Numbered from the stretch's first letter, positions 10,638-21,690 are shown. The stretch: 64,000 nucleotides of DNA from Paralithodes platypus (GCA_032716605.1 CM064492.1:52242844-52306843); one strand, 5' to 3'. Numbers and translations: made by a program. Notes: generated by a model from the letters alone, not told the origin.

Positions 10638-13189
10638 ATGCCGAAAAGATGTGCTGCATTCAATTATCGTGGAAACTACAGGGGAGAGCCATACAGTCCT
10701 ATGGTGTGTTTCCCGAATGAAAAACAAGAACGACATGCATGGATTAGTGCTATGCCAAATAGCCCAGAAAGTTTGAGAGACAGGTCGAAACTATGGATTT
10801 GTGCATCACACTTCGACTGCGATTGGGTCACAGTTCGGGGAGGAAAACGACCAGCTGGGCCTCCTACAGTTTTTAAAGGTGTACCCAAGTCTTGCCTCAA
10901 ACAACTTACGTCAGCTCCTAGGTTAACTAAAACAGTGACAAGTGAAGCAAGATTTAAAAAACAAACTGAATTTGAAAATGAACAAGACAAAATGCATAGT
11001 TATGACAAATTTGCAGGAGAGATTGGAAAACACTTCCCTGAGTTTTATATAATGCAAAATGGTAGAGAACTGACAATGTTTAAGACAGATGGTAATGGTA
11101 GAGCAGTTGATAAGTTTCTTCATTTTAAAGAGGTACAGTCTCCTTTTGGTTTTCTGCAGCTGGTAGTAGCAGAGAAAAGTGGCTTGGAGATACCAAAAAG
11201 TAAACTGAATCTTCAAAAAATAGCTTGGTAAGTAAGTGGTCTCAAATTGAAGAAATAGTGAAAATTATGAACACTCATGAAGCGACTAATACTGACCGCT
11301 TAAAAAGAATAATTTCAGAACTTGACTCTATCACAGAATTTCATGAAATTGAAGGTTTTCAGTTCATTCAAGCACAGTTACAACTCCTCCTTATTCCTCC
11401 TAAAAATCGCCGATATACAAAACACATGTTAATTCTTGCAGCAGAACTGTTTTGTATATCACCCACAGCATATAGAATGCTTAGAAACTCCAAAGCAATT
11501 AGTCTTCCTTGTGAGAAACAGATTCGCCAATTGTTATCTCGCACTTATGCTGACAAGTGTCTCCCAATCCTTTTTGATCAGTTGAAGCCACAACAGCAGT
11601 TAGTTAACATTTTGTTTGATGAAGTCAAGCTTAAGCAGGCCCTTAGATTTACAGGAGAGCATATAGTAGGCTATGCAACAAACGGACCAGAAAATCTAGC
11701 AACATCTGCTCTTGCTATTGAAGTTGTTTGTCACTATGGAGGACCATGGTACATCATACGAATTCATCCTGTATCAAAACTGAATGCTATTCAACTGAAG
11801 GAAATATTACTTGAGGCTGTATATGTTGTTAAAGCTAGTGGTGGCCATCCAGTATCGTTCGTCTGTGACAACTGTCCACTGAATCAAGCTGTTTACAGAA
11901 TGCTTGGGGGTCCTGGAAAAGTAACACTAGCACCAGATGGCATAAATGTTTTCCTTGTCTATGATTATGTTCACATCCTCAAGAATATGAGAAACAACTG
12001 GATCACAGAGAAATGTCAAGAATTACATTTTAGCAAGGACGGTACAGAATATTTGGCGTGTTGGAGTGATGTTAAAGCTCTTTACAATGAAGATCAGAAG
12101 ACACCACTTCGTCTGACAAAACTCACACGCTCATCAGTATTTCCTAAACCATTGCAACGTCAGAGTGTGCCCTTAGTTTGCCAAGTGTTCAATGAGAAAA
12201 CGATTGCTGCATTTGAAGGTCTTAAAGGAACTGTTAAATTTCAGGATGGAACAGTGATATACATAACACTGGAAACCAATTGGTTTAAAATGATGAATGT
12301 TAAAAGCAAGTAAAGCGCTGTTCATTTACGAGACCAATATCGTGAACCTTGGACATTAAACTGTACAAACTTCAAAGCTCTGCAGGAAATGTGTACAGTT
12401 GTATCCAGCTGTCGGTGGACTGGTGGGCATGGCAGAGAGAAGAAACTAACACAGTCAACAGCAGATGCCTTTGTCATCACAACAAGGTATAACATAGAAG
12501 CAGCACAATATCTTTTTGAAACCCATGATTTTGCTTACATCCTACCTGCTGTTTTTTCACAAGATCCCCTAGAAAAGTGTTTTGGTCAAGCAAGACAACG
12601 TAGTGGAGGAAATTTTTACATTGACATTGGGGATGTTCAAGCAGCATCCAAAGTACAGCAGTTGCATCAGCTGTTGAAACGTGACATCGTTCCTGACCGA
12701 GCCAAAGAAGTAAGCTGTGAATTTTGTACAGCAGCAATAGATGATGGTGATTTACAACTTCTGGAAGAGCTGACATTACAAGACACTCAACTACTTCTAG
12801 ATTCAGATGATACTTTAAAACATAAAATGTTCTACATTGGGGGATTTTTAGCTCATAAACATGGACAACAGGAAGTAGATTCTGGGGAATGCTTGTCATC
12901 AGAGTTTTTGACTGCGCTCAATCGAGGTGGGCTGAGTATGCCTACACTGGCTACTGTCTTCTTTGTACATAGTGGCATCACCCTTCAAATGTCTCTTCAA
13001 GACTCGAAAAAGTGTTGTCGCAATTACTTGAAACAATGCTTGTCTTATGTAGATGCTCCTTTAGCTACCCATTCAGGAGCATGCCAGACATTGTGTAATG
13101 TGTTGTTTAAGGCCTTTGTATTTAATACAAGTGATCGGGAGTGTACACTAGGCTGCTTAAGGCGACAAGAGAAACTTTCTAATGTTTAA
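10638..13189 (+). pseudogene. THAP-domain P-type transposase (THAP9-like), lightly broken
   Basis: Role: DNA cutting and joining for the P-like element, acting in the nucleus. The first 90 residues form a THAP domain (10638-10910): Cys5, the C-x2-H pair in ICASHF, and a GPPTVF motif like the invariant Pro of THAP domains. The second zinc cysteine is replaced by Tyr (FNYRGNY), a single G-to-A change. Next comes an RNase-H-like catalytic core with NILFDEVKL (first Asp, near 11610), FVCDNCP (second Asp, near 11865), the VYDYVHILKNMRNNW block, and FSQDPLEKCFGQARQRSGG (acidic third residue, near 12565). Lesions: a frame change at about 11225-11231 (a consensus GTAAGT there also allows an intron, but I found no in-phase acceptor) and a TAA at 12311. 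ATG chosen because it starts the THAP fold just after a splice acceptor. Confidence 0.9.
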
Positions 13190-13563
13190 GTTAATTATTG
13201 TGTTATGTGACTTTTGATATATGTAAAATTATGTGTAAAGTAATATTTTGCAAAGGTTTTACTTTAATTTCTTCTAATATTTAATTAATGTAAGTCATGG
13301 TATGATGCTTTGCTTGTATAATACATGTTCTTATAAACTATCTCATTATAACTGTATATTTTCCTATTATGTTCAATCACGAAAGAGACTTATGAGTCAA
13401 TCAACCAAAAACAAATGTTTTATTTTCCTTTACTTGGTTGCTCTAGTTAATAAGATGTTGTAGAGTAAAAACAAAAAGTCCCATATCCAGTAAAACTAAA
13501 ATAAGACCTCAGTTTGTGGGCCTGACAATGGACCCAAGTTCCGGGACCCGAGTATGGCCGACG

Positions 13564-13589
13564 CCAGTCCTTATGTAGAGGAGTCTATG
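13564..13589 (-). repeat. Right terminal inverted repeat of P-like element
   Basis: Reads CATAGACTCCTCTACATAAG on the minus strand. Followed by GGTTGTAC at 13590-13597. Confidence 0.95.
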
Positions 13590-13597
13590 GGTTGTAC

Positions 13598-14282
13598 AGA
13601 CAAAAGTGCCCATAGAAAGGCAGCAATGAGCGGTCAAAAACAAGGAGGAAACTTACGACTAGACGCTTGGACATAATTATGAATGAAATTTCAAAAAAAG
13701 TTGTTATTTAGCATATACCCTAGTAATAAAATATATAGAAATGCGCTATGGTATTTATAACAAATCTATAAGTCACACAAACATCGATGGGCGTGATTTG
13801 GAGCCACCACTATAATTAAACCCAGGAAAGTAATGGTGAATATTTTCAAGGCTAGACAAACAGAGAGAAAGTTACTTACTTGGAGGTACTTGGAGATATT
13901 TCGGCCATTGGTCAGGCTACCCACGGGAGTGGACCACCACGTAAACAGCTTGATCCACCAAGTTAATGAAACTTGTTGATTGTAGTTCATCAGTCTTGGT
14001 TGATCTGGAACGGTGTCCATTCATTTGTCCAGTGTGGTTTTGAAGACCCCGGTTGTCACGCCTTCAACATTTCGAATGTCAGCCAATTTCAGTAATTTGT
14101 GTTTGGATATCACTGGCATCACAGGCTGGATCAGGGCTGTGGCAATCGATTACTGTTTTATTTTAATATATCTTGTTCCATCAGCCAGCCTTTTAATAAT
14201 TTCCTTCGACTTTCACCATAAATCACCCTTTTTCAAGCCAGAGTACACTTTAATTTATCTTTGTTTACCCTTCCAGTACCTC
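13598..14282. other. Non-coding stretch, nothing recognised
   Basis: Continues the target sequence of the P-like element. Frames of 84 and 126 codons overlap here on opposite strands without any recognisable motif. Confidence 0.4.
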
Positions 14283-14400
14283 TGCCGTCCTTTCAACCAG
14301 AGAGTGTGTATAGGAGAGAGGCGTGCTGGGAAAATCAGCCGTGTTAATAGTAGTTGGCCATTATTTACAGATCTGGCTGGAACCCTGCACTAGATGGCGG
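14283..14400 (+). repeat. Left arm of an inverted repeat pair
   Basis: Contains AGAGAGTGTGTATAGGAGAG and CTAGATGGCGGTAGCG. An inverted relative lies at about 15785-15915. The arms enclose two TTAA MITEs. Confidence 0.6.
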
Positions 14401-14636
14401 TAGCGCATAGCTCCTCCCTATCACGGGAAAATACTTCTGTCGTCTGTTTATTTACAGTTCCTCTCCCTTGCTGCAATGATGTACACGTGTCTCGTGTACA
14501 GTCTTTAGAAACGCATGTAACTTGTTTGCTATCACCATATCAGCCATAGTCATTATGAATACAATGATTTAAGAGTACACTGATATGCAAAAGCACTCCA
14601 AAGTATTGCCTACACTGAAATGTGAACAATACTCCA

Positions 14637-14849
14637 TTAACCCCTTCTGTACCGTCGACGTATGTTATATTTTATTCTAGCAATGTGTAGACGATTTTAT
14701 ACAGCTTAGAAAGGATCTGTGGTAGTTAAAAGGGTTGATTGAGATAGTTCGAAGCCATATAATTACTAAAGATCCTCTCTAAAGTGAATACAATCGATTA
14801 GTAGGAGCCAGAATAAAATCAAAAGACGTCGTCGGTATAGAAGGGGTTA
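14637..14849. mobile_element. TTAA-flanked MITE, family B (213 bp)
   Basis: Starts TTAACCCCTTCTGTACCGTC and ends GTCGGTATAGAAGGGGTTAA. Both TTAA sites intact, arms inverted. Confidence 0.85.
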
Positions 14850-14986
14850 ATTACATATAGCTTACTAAGCTGAACCAAGCCTTCGTGATGATGTGAGGAG
14901 GCTGTAGTTGACCTTGAGAATAAGGATATGGTTTGCAATGGATAATGAAGGCTGTTGATGATTATTTGATATTGGCTGTAAATATA

Positions 14987-15467
14987 TTAACCCTTGTCTA
15001 TCGGGGCCCGACTTAAGTCCGTATCTAAAAAGCTGGACAATGTGGCGGGGCCCGACTTAAGTCCATGTGCAATTTTGGCGCAATATTGGCTCTGAGAGAG
15101 AGCCGAGCGGTGGGAGTAGCGTAGGTTGCCTCATGACCGCTCGCCACGACCGTCGTGGGCCCACTGACATGTACTCCACACTACTCCACCCTCTCTCACT
15201 CGCTACATACGTAATTATGTAACAAAATGACCGCATTTTAGCGATTTTGCCCTTCGGTTGCACGATCGTTGCAAGACAACCAGTAATCGTAGAAGGATGG
15301 TTCGGGTGTCATTGGAAAGCTCAATTTACGCCCTTTCAGGAATACATACTTGTATTACGCTCTGGGTCTTGTTTATGCATCAAAAAGAGCGCGGAAACAA
15401 CCCCATTTTTGGTAAAAAAAAAGCCCGCTGGTCAAATATACCGCCTAGGCCGCTCGTTGAGTGTTAA
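14987..15467 (+). mobile_element. TTAA-flanked MITE, family A (481 bp)
   Basis: TTAA at 14987-14990 and 15464-15467. Begins TTAACCCTTGTCTATCGGGG and ends CCTAGGCCGCTCGTTGAGTG plus TTAA. Internal blocks CCTTCGGTTGCACGATCGTT and CCTTTCAGGAATACAT match the inverted copy at 7687-8172. Its 68-75-codon frames are by-products. Confidence 0.85.
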
Positions 15468-15596
15468 CAATTAATGTATATGAATAACAATAATCTCAAT
15501 TGAAGAAAAGTATTTACATTGAAATATAAGTTACTAATATAACTTGGAAGTACTGTATACACAGCCACACTCAAACTATGGTCAAACATAAATAAT

Positions 15597-15635
15597 ATAT
15601 ATATAAATAATATATATATAAATAATATATATATA

Positions 15636-15684
<49 letters not shown>

Positions 15685-15705
15685 AAGAGAGAGAGAGAGA
15701 GAGAA
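15597..15705. repeat. AT-rich tandem repeat, then (TA)n and (GA)n
   Basis: Three 18-bp AATAATATATATATATAA-like units are followed by pure TA, then GA. Confidence 0.85.
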
Positions 15706-15784
15706 GTACTGTAGGGTACATAGAAATTAGAATACAAAAACACAGAATGGAGGATACATCCGTAGATTTAATCACGTTGAGTAG

Positions 15785-15915
15785 TTCTGGAATCCTGCAA
15801 TAGATGGCGCTAACAAAAATGTCGAAAAAGGGTAACTGGCAACGTTTAGAGGCACCTTTTTATTAATAGAATGCATAGGAAGACTCCTCTCTCCTATACA
15901 CACTCTCTGCTTTCA
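15785..15915 (-). repeat. Right arm of the inverted repeat pair
   Basis: The reverse complement shares AGAGAGTGTGTATAGGAGAG and the CGCCATCTA-type motif with 14283-14400. Possibly the ends of a larger decayed element; no target duplication identified. Confidence 0.55.
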
Positions 15916-16084
15916 ACTTTACTGTTGCTATTATTAGATGATTTTATTCAATTTCAAAAGGGCTCCAGCAATTAACAGGCTTTGAACTATTGTATCTCGC
16001 TTAACCCTTATTAAAACCACACATCCTTCTTAATATAACTAGAATAAAATAATAAAAAGACGTCACCGGTAATGTAAGGGTTAA
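15916..16084. mobile_element. Partial MITE, family B
   Basis: The right end is intact (GACGTCACCGGTAATGTAAG plus GGTTAA at 16079-16084); the left terminal 40 bp are missing or replaced. Confidence 0.65.
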
Positions 16085-16299
16085 TCTCGTTTCTGTGGCA
16101 TTCGTATTATAAATATAGTTTTGAACTGTTTCGTTTCCAGTTTCATCTGCTTCATGTTGCTTCACTACAAAACTCACTGTATTCCTTCACGTTGGATTTG
16201 CACTCGTAATGTGGGTCTTAATTATTGATGTAATTTGTGGTTCTTTCACTAAACAAAACAATATTGTTCAGTACATATTGCTATTTTCAAATTATCAGT

Positions 16300-16640
16300 A
16301 TACTGTACACTCGGATGCCATAATCTCTAACCCACTCATAAGATTTCGTGGACCCCTTATGTTTCGTGGACCCCTTATGTTTCGTGGACCCCTTATGTTT
16401 CGTGGACCCCTTATGTTTCGTGGACCCCTTATGTTTCGTGGACCCCTTATGTTTCGTGGACCCCTTATGTTTCGTGGACCCCTTATGTTTTTCTTTATGC
16501 AATTATAACTATTAGGACTAATTTTTAGAGAAAACCAATCTTGCTTTTCAATAAATAATATGTTTAGTTTTGTAGTTAATGTATACTTCCATAATACATA
16601 GATGAAGTCTACGAATATGTATGAGTGGGCTGGATAATAT
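16300..16640 (+). mobile_element. Small inverted-repeat element containing an 18-bp tandem expansion
   Basis: Ends are inverted: AACCCACTCATAAGATTTCG on the left and CGAATATGTATGAGTGGGCT on the right. Outside the tandem repeat it resembles 53172-53378: both have CGTGGACC near the left end, TTATGCAATTA in the middle and TATACTTCCATAAT toward the right. The second copy has only one CGTGGACC unit, so the tandem array is a later expansion. Confidence 0.65.
16344..16487 (+). repeat. Exact 8 x 18-bp tandem repeat
   Basis: Unit TTTCGTGGACCCCTTATG, eight identical copies (144 bp). Because 18 is a multiple of 3 it gives open repeats in several frames (Phe-Arg-Gly-Pro-Leu-Met), which I take as spurious. 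Confidence 0.95.
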
Positions 16641-17319
16641 ATGGACTCCGAATATACTGAACATCAGCTTTTGTTTATATTTAAAGCAACTCTTACACAA
16701 GCAACGCTTACGCATTTAATTATAATTGATCGATTCGAATGTTTCAGACTCGCTCTTGAGGTTCATGAGCATCAATTAGTGATTGACCATAATGTATTCA
16801 CATTTATAACGTAATTTATAATATATAATACAAGTTTATAATATGCAAAAGTTGTTCATCAATTGAAAAATACTCGCAAATGTTCTGTTTACTATCCAAT
16901 TATTACACATGTTATAATCCCAATCTATGAAGTGCACTTAAGGAAGAAACAATCTTTATACTGATCAGCTGTTTATTTGTGTGAACGGAATGAAGCGGGC
17001 GAAACAAACGTCTATATTATCACAAGGTTTAGACCTGCTTCCAGAATGTTTAGAGCGCTAGTGTGAACATTGTTTTTTATTTTTTCTAAATTTGAAATCA
17101 ATCCGCCATGTTTGTATTTCTGCTCCGTGACCAAGTAACTTCCTATTTACTCTATGTATCCTCACTATAATATGTACGTCTTCGGCTATGCACTTTCACT
17201 AGTATATCGTGGATTGTTTGTCTTTGTAAATAACTTTGTTCTGCCCGTACTTTACGAAATAAGAACACAATTCGAGGAGCGCGGATCACCAGTGTTTACG
17301 GCCCGAGAAACTATACGAG
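16641..17319. other. Non-coding stretch, nothing recognised
   Basis: AT-rich; ends in a short (GA)n tract at 17319-17340. No coding motif seen. Confidence 0.45.
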
Positions 17320-17482
17320 AGAGAGAGAGAGAGAGAGAGTGAGTGAGTGAGTGAGGGAGGGAGAGAGACTTTTCTAGTGCATTGCCATACACATTCATAC
17401 AATTAACACTGTTAGTGTGATTAAATATTCAAGCTCTATAACTTAAACACATTTCCGGAACGACTTATTTACGATTATGATA

Positions 17483-17487
<5 letters not shown>

Positions 17488-17532
<45 letters not shown>

Positions 17533-17587
17533 CATACACACACACACACACACACACATTCTGCCACACAACACAAACACACACACT
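17488..17587. repeat. (CA)n microsatellite
   Basis: Interrupted CA dinucleotide tract. Confidence 0.9.
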
Positions 17588-17768
17588 TGGAACTAATAGC
17601 CTTGGGAGACATTGTTTGACAATGAGTGCTTTACGTCACAATATGATAACTATGAAACTGAAGACGAGTATCTATCTATTGTATCTATTGTAGAGCTCGC
17701 CACGTGCAAGTGGCACCGATGAGCGTACCGCCTTCGGTAAATTGTATGAGGTTTATTCCCCTAGACAG

Positions 17769-17771
<3 letters not shown>

Positions 17772-17814
<43 letters not shown>

Positions 17815-18033
17815 GTTCTTAAAGCTAGCGCATGCTAAGCCAGCTAAGGATAGCCCAATAAGGCCGATTAGGCGTATTTCCATTGGGGTCCTGTACTACT
17901 ATCCCATCCCCTTGCTCATGAGGGACGGTAATGACTCAGTGCTTGTGAAAATTCTGTAATGCGCCGAACGTGGGCGCGATCCTGGGCCGTCTGGGTGGAA
18001 GTCCAAGACGCTAGTTACTACACCAGCGAGCCC
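17772..18033 (-). mobile_element. tRNA-Glu-derived SINE with a LINE-type 3' tail
   Basis: Read on the minus strand, the head (18033 to about 17965) resembles tRNA-Glu: a GGTGTAGTAACTAGCG A-box region, an anticodon loop ACTTCCA holding TTC, then CACCCAGACGGCCCAGG and a decayed B box. A unique body follows, then a 53-bp tail (17840-17892) that matches 54776-54827 with one insertion and one substitution, and finally a (TAA)n run at 17772-17814. That second site is the 3' UTR of the LINE at 49.9-54.9 kb, which also ends in (ATT)n. I infer that the LINE machinery copies this SINE. Confidence 0.85.
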
Positions 18034-18135
18034 ATCTAAAGCTGACGAGTCCCATCCACCCAATCACTACAAAACGTGCTACAGCTTAGCTCGATACTGT
18101 AAACCATAAACAGGTAAATACAAAATAAAATATAC

Positions 18136-18445
18136 ATGCACACATACAAACTTACACGCACACATACACGAACGTACAGTACACTGGAACTCTCCCTCAT
18201 TCTGTCTTTCCCTCATCCTATGATTTATAATGATTCATGCTTCGTGTGTCCATACATTTTGACTCTAACGTACCTTGAATTCGGTTTTATATTATTCTTT
18301 CAACGTTGGGGGGACACTTGTTACAGGTAGCCTTGCGTTTTGTCTCCTGCATACATATATAAAACGAACACACACTAACACATACACACACGCACTCACA
18401 CATACACATACACACGCACACACACACACGCATTCCCTCGAACGC
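18136..18445. repeat. CA-rich low-complexity DNA
   Basis: ACACATAC-type repeats, mainly 18360-18435. Short frames here are spurious. Confidence 0.7.
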
Positions 18446-18694
18446 ATACTACGGCGTTAAGTGAGGCGATTTGGGGGGGATTTCAATAAGCAAATTAAAA
18501 TTCCTTCGGCGACGGGGGTAGACATACTTGCGAACAGTTGCTTGCCTGAGAGAATGTTTCCTTGGACCGCCAGCACGCACGCATAGCATTTTTCTTGGCT
18601 TATTTTCCAGCTTTGGTTCGGTCTATAAATCTCCGGTGGCAGAGATCGGAGGGAGGAGGTGGTGGGGTTGGTTTGTAAGGGGAGTTTTGGTGCT

Positions 18695-19200
18695 TGGAAT
18701 GGGCGTGTGTGGGTGTGTGTGTGTGGGTGAATGTGTGTTGGGAGAACGGGTGCTTGTGGGAGGGTGTGTGGGTGAATGTGTGTGGGGAGAAGGGGTGCTT
18801 GTGTGGGTGTGGGTGGGTGAGTCTATGTGGGTAGAAGGGGTGTGGGTGGGTGAGTGCGTGTTTAGATGGTTGGGTGCTTGTTTGTTGGTGTGAGTGTGGG
18901 TGGGTGGGGGTGGGGATTCTTTTGAGTTTGCATGTGTTGGTAGGTGTGTGTGTTGGTGGGTTGGTGTTTGGGTACTTGTGAGTGTTGCTTGGGTGAGTAG
19001 GAGCTTGTGAGTGCGTGTGTTTGTGGATGGGTTATTGTGAGTGTTCGTGTGTTAGTAGGTGGGTCCAAGGTGGGTCCTTATGTGTGAGTGTGTACGTGGG
19101 TAAATGAGCGAGTGCTTGTGTGTGGGTGCTCGTGCGTGTGCGTGGGTGAGTAGGTGCTGGTCAGTGTGTATGTTGGTGGGTGGGTTGATGGGTGCTTGTG
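18695..19200. repeat. GT-rich minisatellite tract, about 500 bp
   Basis: Irregular repeats of GGGTGNGTGT and GTGCTTGTG types, with strong strand asymmetry (almost no C on the plus strand). It stops at the 3' end of the next LINE fragment. Confidence 0.85.
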
Positions 19201-19204
19201 TATT

Positions 19205-20258
19205 TACCTAATTGTATTTGACAGGTTGCGATTACTCTCGTAGTGTCCCGTTAGCCTTTAACTTATCATAATTTACTTTAAAAGCTTGAATACTTTGTGC
19301 ACACACTAGGTCGTTTGGTAACTTATTCCACTTCTCAACCATTCTATCTGGAAAACCAAACTTCCTATCATCCATCCTAGCTCTCCTCCTCAGCAGTTTA
19401 TGTCCTCTCGTCCTCCCCACCGCCGGCGAAACAAAATGTGGTTGATCAATATATTCCTTTCCGTGAACACACCTAAATAAAGCTATCATGTCTCCCCTCT
19501 CCCTTCTATGTTCAAGTGAGGGAATCCCCAGGTGACACAGCCGGTCTTCATATTGTAAGTTTTTTAACCCTGGCACCCATCTTGTGATCACACGCTGAAT
19601 TTTCTCGAGCTTACTTATATGTTTTTTCATGTGTGGATTCCATACAACCGCTGCATACTCCAGGCTAGGCCTTAAAAACTGTGTTATTAATATCTTCACC
19701 ATGTCTTCATTTAGGAATTTAAACGCTACCCTAATATTAGCCCACCACGAATATGCCTTATTTACTACAACTCCTAAGTCTTTTTCCTTCTCTGACTTTT
19801 CCAACCTTACATCGCCCATACTGTACTCCCCATGGTGTCTTCCCTGGCCGTCTCCCATCTCCATCACGTGGAATTTATCAATGTTGAACTCCATTTTCCA
19901 CATTCGGCTCCATTGATACAGCTTATTGATGTCCTCTTGGAGCATTTTACAGCAATTGTTATCAACCACTTTCCTCACTAATTTTGCATCATCGGCGAAC
20001 ATGTTAATATAGCTGCTAATTCCAAGAGGCAGATCATTTATACAAGTTAAAAACATAAATGGGGCCAACACTGAGCCCTGGGGCACTCCACTCATCACAT
20101 CACTCCATGATGAATATTTCCCTCTTATGATGGTTCTCATTTTCCTCCCGGTTAAGAAATCCTTCATCCATTTTAAGAGTCCACCGGTGATTCCTCCACA
20201 CATTTCAAGTTTATATAGAAGCCTTTTATGGGGTACTTCATCAATAGCTTTTTTGTCA
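19205..20258 (-). pseudogene. CR1-like LINE, C-terminal reverse transcriptase fragment
   Basis: The minus-strand frame 20258 to 19232 covers the second half of a reverse transcriptase: it starts inside motif A (KKAIDEVPHKRLL), then MSGVPQGSVLAP (motif B), NMFADDAKL (motif C with the catalytic FADD pair), EKDLGVVVN (motif D region), and the CR1-type C-terminus LRPSLEYAAVVWNPHM and YEDRLCHLGIPSLEHRRERG. A deletion has removed residues around NKAYSW/ANIRVAF. The part before motif A is missing because a LINE on the plus strand was inserted at about 20259. The next pieces of the same family lie collinearly at 21416-21640 and 27450-28469. Confidence 0.85.
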
Positions 20259-21415
20259 TCGCTGATGACACAGCATTGGTGGCGAATTCTGATGAGAAAC
20301 TGCAGCGGGTAGTCAAATAGTTTGGTGTGGTTTGTGGAAGGAGGAGACTGAAGGTGAACGTCAATAAAAGTAAAGTAATGGTGTGTAATAGGGGAGAGCA
20401 TAGGGTGAATCTAGATGTGAGGCTGGATGGGGAAATATTGGAACAAGTAGAGTGTTTTAAATATCTAGGAGGAACAATAAGCAGGAGTGGAGGTATGGAA
20501 GTGGAGGTAAAACAGAGAGTGTGTGAAGGAAGGAAGGTTTTCGGAGCAATGGGAAGTATGTGGAAGACGAGAAATCTTGGAGTGAAAGTAAAAAGTGCAC
20601 TGTATCAAGGAATTGTTGTGCCAACAGTGATGTATGGGCTGAGACATGGGCTCTGAAGAAAAAGGAGAAAAGAGGGCTGGATGTGATGGAGATGAGCTGA
20701 TTGAGGAGTTATTGTGGAGTTACTCGTAGAGACAGATTGAGGAATGAAGAGATACGTAGGAGAGTGGGGCAGCAGGAACATTTGTCAGCCAGAGTGGACA
20801 GAAGGGTGCTGAGCTGGTATGGTCATGTTGAACGAATGGGAGATGAAGAGTTACATAGAGAATATGTGAGTCAGGTACAAGGGGAGATAGAAGGGCAGGA
20901 AGACCCCCATTGAGATGGAGAGACAGTGTAAGAAAGGCTTTGGATGATAGAGGAATGACTATAGATCAGGCAGGGGAAGTGGTGGTGGACAGGAGTGATG
21001 GAGAATGCTTGTGAATAGTTGAATGAACACGTGGTCATTTGAGTAAGGGGTCGGGCGCAAGTTGGACTAGATAATAGTCCATCAGGCGCCTGGCCCGGGG
21101 AGACGATTAATATGAAGGGTGTGCCTGGAAGTGTGGTGGGAGGGCTTGTGGCTTTGGCTCCGCTGCATGTCTGCCTGCCGAGATCGGAACCTCTCCGGGT
21201 GGTCAGGGGCCGGGGGAGTGCTGGAGCGACCTTGGTAACCCTGGTCTCTGGGTCTTCTCCTGGGTGATCTGGATGTGTGAGAGTTTGTGTTTTTTATCTG
21301 TGTTTATTTTTTGTTTTATGTTGTTTTTGTGTTTTCCCTGTTCTTGCTCTGTCTTGAGTCGGCTACCCCCAAAATGGGGATTGGGCCTGAGCATATAGAT
21401 AGATAGATAGATAGA
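20259..21415 (+). pseudogene. Second LINE type, 5'-truncated, with (ATAG)n tail
   Basis: Starts inside reverse transcriptase motif C (ADDTALVANSDEKL, the first residues altered), then the thumb (RLKVNVNKSKVMVC), LEQVECFKYLGGTISR, VVPTVMYG and the C-terminal WYGHVERM motif. At least two frame breaks or stops lie at 20310 and 20656-20700. The 3' UTR ends in GGGGATTGGGCCTGAGCATA and (ATAG)n at 21393-21415. A closely related tail occurs at 33971-34166. The C-terminal motifs point to an RTE- or R-type non-LTR element, but I cannot fix the clade. Confidence 0.8.
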
Positions 21416-21640
21416 AAAAAATACACAATCTGCCCATCCGTCTCGTTCTTGCATAATTTCAATCACTCTATCATAGAAGCTCAGCAAATTTGACACATGA
21501 CCTATTCGACCTAAAACCAAACTGACAATCCGATTGTAAATGGTTCTCCTCGAGGTGACAAATCCAAAATTTCCTGATCAATTTCTCAAGCAGTTTTACT
21601 ACAACACTAGTCAAAGACACGGGTCTGTAGTGTGACGCTT
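21416..21640 (-). pseudogene. CR1-like LINE, middle reverse transcriptase fragment
   Basis: Minus strand encodes HYRPVSLTSVVVKLLEKLIR, then QFGFRSNRSCV (a one-base frame break near 21500) and ERDGWADCVF, which is the stretch just before motif A. It therefore fits between the fragments at 27450-28469 and 19205-20258, with the (ATAG)n LINE inserted right after DCVF. Confidence 0.8.
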
Positions 21641-21690
21641 CTGCATAGTAGCCACGTGCGGGCATGCGCGCGCGTCGGCTGCCCAGCCTT

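Larger units (their letters stand above)
10165..13589 (+). mobile_element. P-element-like DNA transposon, complete ends (3425 bp)
   Basis: The element is delimited by an exact 8-bp target duplication, GGTTGTAC, at 10157-10164 and 13590-13597; 8-bp duplications are characteristic of the P superfamily. Terminal inverted repeats of 26 bp (10165-10190 and 13564-13589) match at 23 positions and share ATAAGGACTGG. A second inverted pair of 15 bp, AACTTGGGTCCATTG (10214-10228 and 13526-13540), lies exactly 49 bp in from each end, as expected for transposase-binding sites. It encodes a THAP-domain transposase on the plus strand. Clean ends and only a few lesions suggest recent activity. Confidence 0.95.

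Noticed and set aside
11229..11363. Intron explaining the frame change in the P-like transposase
   Set aside because: A GTAAGT donor is present, but the acceptors I checked nearby are out of phase; I left it as a frame change of unknown cause.
12477..12899. 140-codon minus-strand frame in the P-like element
   Set aside because: Antisense to the conserved transposase C-terminal core.
16209..16508. 99-codon frame with repeated FRGPLM
   Set aside because: Product of the 18-bp tandem repeat, open on both strands; no start context or homologue.
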